Assembly: GCA_002261155.1 (NCBI GenBank) | Contig: NKXN01000023.1 | Coordinates: 1 to 64,000, forward strand | Origin: Bacillaceae bacterium SAS-127 | GTDB lineage: Bacteria > Bacillota > Bacilli > Bacillales > Domibacillaceae | DNA: 64,000 bases | Direction of reading: 5' to 3' | Part shown: positions 61,155 to 64,000 of the stretch, in pieces | How the letters are laid out: each line of letters opens with the position of its first letter | Numbering within the stretch: the stretch's first letter is position 1 | Position numbers and translations under genes: made by a program | The notes under the pieces: model-generated | Databases searched by the model: none | Told to the model about the DNA's origin: nothing | Seen by the model: the letters and a program-made list of their open reading frames with translations, nothing else

Positions 61155-61667
61155 ATGACCATTATTACAATTCAAGAAACGAATGAAGTGATTGATAATC
61201 AAGAGGAAGTGATTGCTTTTTTACAGCAGCAGGATGTGATTTATGAGCAATGGGATATTTCGAAATTACCAGCTGGATTACAAGGGAAGTTCGTGTTGAA
61301 TGAAGAAGAAAAGCAAGCGATTTTACAAGCATTCGAAGTGGAGATTCAAGATATTTCAGCGCGACGAGGCTACCAAGCATGGGATGTCATCTCGCTTGCT
61401 GAACATACGCCTAACCTTGAAGAACTATTGAAAAACTTTCAGCGCGAGCATCATCATACGGATGACGAAGTACGCTTTATCGCAAGTGGCCATGGTGTCT
61501 TCGTGATTCAAGCGAAAAACGGCCAATTTTTTGAAGTACATCTCAACCCAGGCGACCTCATTTCCGTACCAGAAGGAATCCGCCACTACTTCACACTCGC
61601 TGAAGACCGCCAAGTAGTTGCCGTTCGCATCTTCGTCACAGAAGAAGGCTGGGTTCCGGTCTTCTAG
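61155..61667 (+). CDS. mtnD: Acireductone dioxygenase
   Basis: 170 residues with ATAGGAGGGG upstream. Cupin metal site: EHHHTDDEVRFIASGHGVF supplies His-X-His and Glu; VPEGIRHYF supplies the last His. With Fe2+ the enzyme gives 2-keto-4-methylthiobutyrate, the methionine precursor; with Ni2+ it takes the off-pathway route. It is the last core salvage gene here; mtnK and mtnA are not in the window. A copy of the dispersed repeat overlaps its stop codon. Confidence 0.92.
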   Translation: MTIITIQETNEVIDNQEEVIAFLQQQDVIYEQWDISKLPAGLQGKFVLNEEEKQAILQAFEVEIQDISARRGYQAWDVISLAEHTPNLEELLKNFQREHHHTDDEVRFIASGHGVFVIQAKNGQFFEVHLNPGDLISVPEGIRHYFTLAEDRQVVAVRIFVTEEGWVPVF

Positions 61668-61696
61668 GTGCCTGTCACTCCCCGGGATTTGTCGAA
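61666..61696 (+). repeat. Dispersed repeat, copy 3
   Basis: AGGTGCCTGTCACTCCCCG followed by GGATTTGTCGAA. The TAG stop of mtnD lies at its start, between mtnD and the ABC transporter genes. Confidence 0.7.
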
Positions 61697-61726
61697 TAAT
61701 ATATGGTTTGAATTGGAGGATATTTT

Positions 61727-62836
61727 ATGAAAAAGTGGGTTAAAAAGTTAGTTGTTTCGGGTGTAGCGTTGACCTTGTTGTTAACGGGATGTTCAACGAG
61801 TGAGCAAGGTGCTTCATCAGAGAAGAAAAATGAAAAAATTGAAAATGTTCCAGAGCGTTTTGCTAATGGAGAGGACGTCAAAGTAAAAGTAATTCGTAAA
61901 ATTGGCGGTGATGATCATACAGCCCAATTTTTAGCTGGTGCGAAACAGGAAGGCGAGGCGCTAGGGTTTACGGTCGATGTATTTACCGCTAATGGCGATA
62001 CGGCGAAGTTTCATGATGCGATCGCTCAAGCAGCGAATCAAGATTATGATGGAGTCATTCTCTCGCATGGGGATGATGCGGCGACTGTTGGTGCTGTGAA
62101 GAAGCTGACGGAAAAGGGAAAAAGTGTCGTCACGTTTGACTCGATTGAAGAGTTAAAAGAGGTAGAGGGTGTAACTTTAACTTCTCAAGATGACAAAGCA
62201 TTAGCAACGTTAAGTGTAGACCAATTAATTAAAGATACGAACGGAAAAGCTAACATTGCTTACCTTTGGGTCGACGGCTTCCCGCCGATGGTACGTCGCA
62301 ACGCTGTTTATGAACAGAAGCTAAAAGACAATCCAGGCATTAAAGAAGTGGAACGATTCGGTGTGGCCGCGGCTGATACATCGGTACAGACGCAAAATGC
62401 AGTACAAGCGATGCTGAAGAAATATCCAAAAGGAGAGCTTGATGCCATTTATGCGACGTGGGATGCTTTTGCGATTGGGGCCACTCGTGCATTGAAAGAA
62501 GCAGGTCGTAATGAAGTAAAGATTTACGGAATTGATGTCTCCAATGCCGATTTACAAGTGATGCAAGAAAAAGGAAGCCCGTGGACATATACAGCGGCTG
62601 TTGATCCCGCACTAATCGGCAAAATTGATATGAGAATTTTAGCGAAGAAGTTAGCTGAGGAAGAAACGCCGCAACAATATGCATTAAAAGCCAACTTAAT
62701 TTCGCAAAAAGAGCTCTCTTCATCGAAAACACCAATTAACATGGAAAATTTATCAACCGTTGTATCTGGTTGGGGAGAATCGACAGAGTTTGAAGAAGAG
62801 TGGATGAAGACATTGAAGGAACATTATAAAAAATGA
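61727..62836 (+). CDS. Sugar-type ABC substrate-binding lipoprotein
   Basis: 369 residues with TTGGAGGAT upstream. Lipoprotein signal LVVSGVALTLLLTGCSTS with cysteine near residue 22. Type I periplasmic-binding fold (RbsB-like): FLAGAKQEGEALGFTVDVFT near 65, DYDGVILSHGDDAATVGAVK near 105, and KIYGIDVSNADLQVM near 265. Its position after mtnD suggests that it binds 5-methylthioribose or a related pentose derivative. It overlaps the ATPase start (ATGA). Confidence 0.85.
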   Translation: MKKWVKKLVVSGVALTLLLTGCSTSEQGASSEKKNEKIENVPERFANGEDVKVKVIRKIGGDDHTAQFLAGAKQEGEALGFTVDVFTANGDTAKFHDAIAQAANQDYDGVILSHGDDAATVGAVKKLTEKGKSVVTFDSIEELKEVEGVTLTSQDDKALATLSVDQLIKDTNGKANIAYLWVDGFPPMVRRNAVYEQKLKDNPGIKEVERFGVAAADTSVQTQNAVQAMLKKYPKGELDAIYATWDAFAIGATRALKEAGRNEVKIYGIDVSNADLQVMQEKGSPWTYTAAVDPALIGKIDMRILAKKLAEEETPQQYALKANLISQKELSSSKTPINMENLSTVVSGWGESTEFEEEWMKTLKEHYKK

Positions 62837-64000
62837 TTGAGTTAAACAATATCTCTATCGACTTTCCTGGTGTGGCTGCTTTAAAAGATGTGAACGTAAC
62901 GATAGAAAAAGGAAAGGCTCATGCGCTAATTGGAGCGAATGGAGCGGGAAAATCTACGCTAATGAAAGTGCTCTCGGGTGCTTATGATCATTATCGCGGC
63001 GAGATTTTCATTGATGGAAAGCAGGTTAATATTCGCTCGCCAAAAGAAGCGAAGCAACAAGGCATTCAAATGGTCTATCAAGAAGTGGATGCGGCCCTTA
63101 TTCCTTATTTAACGGTTGCTGAAAATATTATGCAGGAGCGGATCGGGCAAAGATTATGGATCAATTGGAAAATAATCCATAAACAAGCAGCTGACATACT
63201 AGCAAGCTTGCAAGTTTTTATTCCAACAGAGAAGCGCATCGATCAATTGACGCTTGCCGAAAAGCAAATGGTGCTTATTGCTAAAGCGATTTCTGATGAT
63301 TGCCGCTGTTTAATTTTAGATGAACCGACCGCGCCTTTAAGTCATGCGGAAACGGAGGAATTGTTTCAGTTGATCCGCTTGTTAAAGAAGCAAGAAGTAG
63401 CTATTATTTTTATCTCACATCGCTTGCCGGAGTTATTTGAGATATGTGAAGAAATTACGGTGATGAGAAATGGCTCATGGATGATGACAAAATGCGTGGA
63501 AGACACGTCGACAAATGAAGTCATTGAACAGATGCTAGGGAAAAAGCTGGCGGAACAATATCCGAAGTCGCGTGCGAACATTGGTGAACCAATCCTACAG
63601 GTTAGTGGATTATCGGACGAACGTGTCGTTAAAAATCTGAGTATACACGTAAGTAAAGGTGAAATTGTCGGAATTTCAGGCTTAGTTGGTGCGGGAAAGA
63701 CAGAAATATGTCAGGCATTGTTCGGCGCATCCTCGCAAACAACTGGTGACATTAAGCTATACGGCAAAAAGATGAACATCTCTTCTCCTGCAAAAGCGGT
63801 TCGTCATGGACTCGTGCTCGTGCCGGAAGAACGAAGAAAAGAGGGAATCGTCACGGGTGAATCCGTGGCGACGAATCTTAGTGTAGCTAACGTCAGCCGC
63901 TTTTCTCGTTTGTTCGGCTGGATGGATCGTCAGGCGGAAAAAAGAGCCGCTGAACATATGATCGAACAGCTAAACATTGTAACGCCATCTGCTGAAGCGA
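62833..64000 (+). CDS. Sugar ABC transporter ATPase, two ATP-binding domains (3' end outside window)
   Basis: The frame is open to the right edge, 389 codons seen of the usual ~500. First domain: Walker A GANGAGKSTLMKVLSGAYDH near 36, Walker B CLILDEPTAPLSHAE near 160, and a degenerate signature LTLAEKQMVLIAKAI, as is common in RbsA-type proteins. Second domain: Walker-like GLVGAGKTEICQALFGASS near 284, with VLVPEERRKEGI near 333. It energises import by the lipoprotein just upstream. Permease genes are expected beyond the window. Confidence 0.88.
   Translation, partial: MIELNNISIDFPGVAALKDVNVTIEKGKAHALIGANGAGKSTLMKVLSGAYDHYRGEIFIDGKQVNIRSPKEAKQQGIQMVYQEVDAALIPYLTVAENIMQERIGQRLWINWKIIHKQAADILASLQVFIPTEKRIDQLTLAEKQMVLIAKAISDDCRCLILDEPTAPLSHAETEELFQLIRLLKKQEVAIIFISHRLPELFEICEEITVMRNGSWMMTKCVEDTSTNEVIEQMLGKKLAEQYPKSRANIGEPILQVSGLSDERVVKNLSIHVSKGEIVGISGLVGAGKTEICQALFGASSQTTGDIKLYGKKMNISSPAKAVRHGLVLVPEERRKEGIVTGESVATNLSVANVSRFSRLFGWMDRQAEKRAAEHMIEQLNIVTPSAEA

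Noticed and set aside
1-64000. CRISPR array, prophage, rRNA or tRNA genes
   Set aside because: No regularly spaced direct repeats with unique spacers, no phage structural genes and no tRNA-like cloverleaf sequences were seen on reading.

Overview
The window is chromosomal DNA of a low-GC, spore-forming member of the Bacillaceae. Supporting evidence: short AT-rich spacers with strong GGAGG-type ribosome binding sites, many GTG/TTG starts, a spore-coat transglutaminase (tgl), a yfjP-yfjO pair as in Bacillus, and typical Firmicute riboswitches (S-box, ydaO-type c-di-AMP, yybP-ykoY Mn2+). No rRNA, tRNA, CRISPR array, prophage or intact insertion sequence was seen.

Layout. 1-4.3 kb: end of a LysM protein, bdhA, and the yfjP/yfjO repair and rRNA-modification pair. 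4.3-7.4 kb: a decayed defence island with two unknown proteins, remnants of a type I restriction subunit and of a PC4-like protein, and an intact AbiH-family gene. 8.1-14 kb: a probably imported module with an orphan structured-RNA-like segment, a two-component system, an ABC exporter whose permease has an in-frame amber codon, and a VanY-type D,D-carboxypeptidase. 14.1-15.1 kb: a truncated MerR regulator joined to a permease fragment. 15-19 kb: an ECF importer divergent from an AraC regulator with a Fur-box-like site between them. 19.4-23.6 kb: mqo, an ECF S component, a frameshifted dus and a DUF1456 gene. 23.6-28.7 kb: a second Fur-box-associated iron cluster (AraC regulator, siderophore-binding lipoprotein, cupin, two FecCD permeases, no ATPase). 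28.7-38 kb: a secreted transglutaminase-like protein, then many small membrane proteins, a duplicated 56-aa gene, and frameshifted SDR, M48 protease and beta-lactamase-like genes. 37.9-49.6 kb: a second HPr-kinase-like gene with an isochorismatase, a haloperoxidase-like protein, AtoE, a LuxR regulator divergent from a histone-deacetylase-like amidohydrolase and MFS pump, tgl, a Mn2+ riboswitch ahead of two unknown genes, OsmC, Crp/Fnr and a LOG-family gene. 49.6-55.8 kb: a kdp potassium-uptake operon with tandem c-di-AMP riboswitches and a KdpD lacking its kinase domain. 56-64 kb: a GGDEF-EAL protein, a thioesterase, and the S-box-controlled methionine salvage genes mtnW-mtnX-mtnB-mtnD followed by a sugar-type ABC importer running off the end.

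Metal and ion homeostasis recurs: two Fur-type sites, a Mn2+ riboswitch and c-di-AMP control of K+ uptake. Four genes (dus, SDR, M48 protease, beta-lactamase-like) are each broken by a single-base indel in a homopolymer, so base-calling error must be excluded before calling them pseudogenes. The decayed hsdR, PC4-like, MerR/ABC-2 and transglutaminase remnants carry larger lesions and are genuine.
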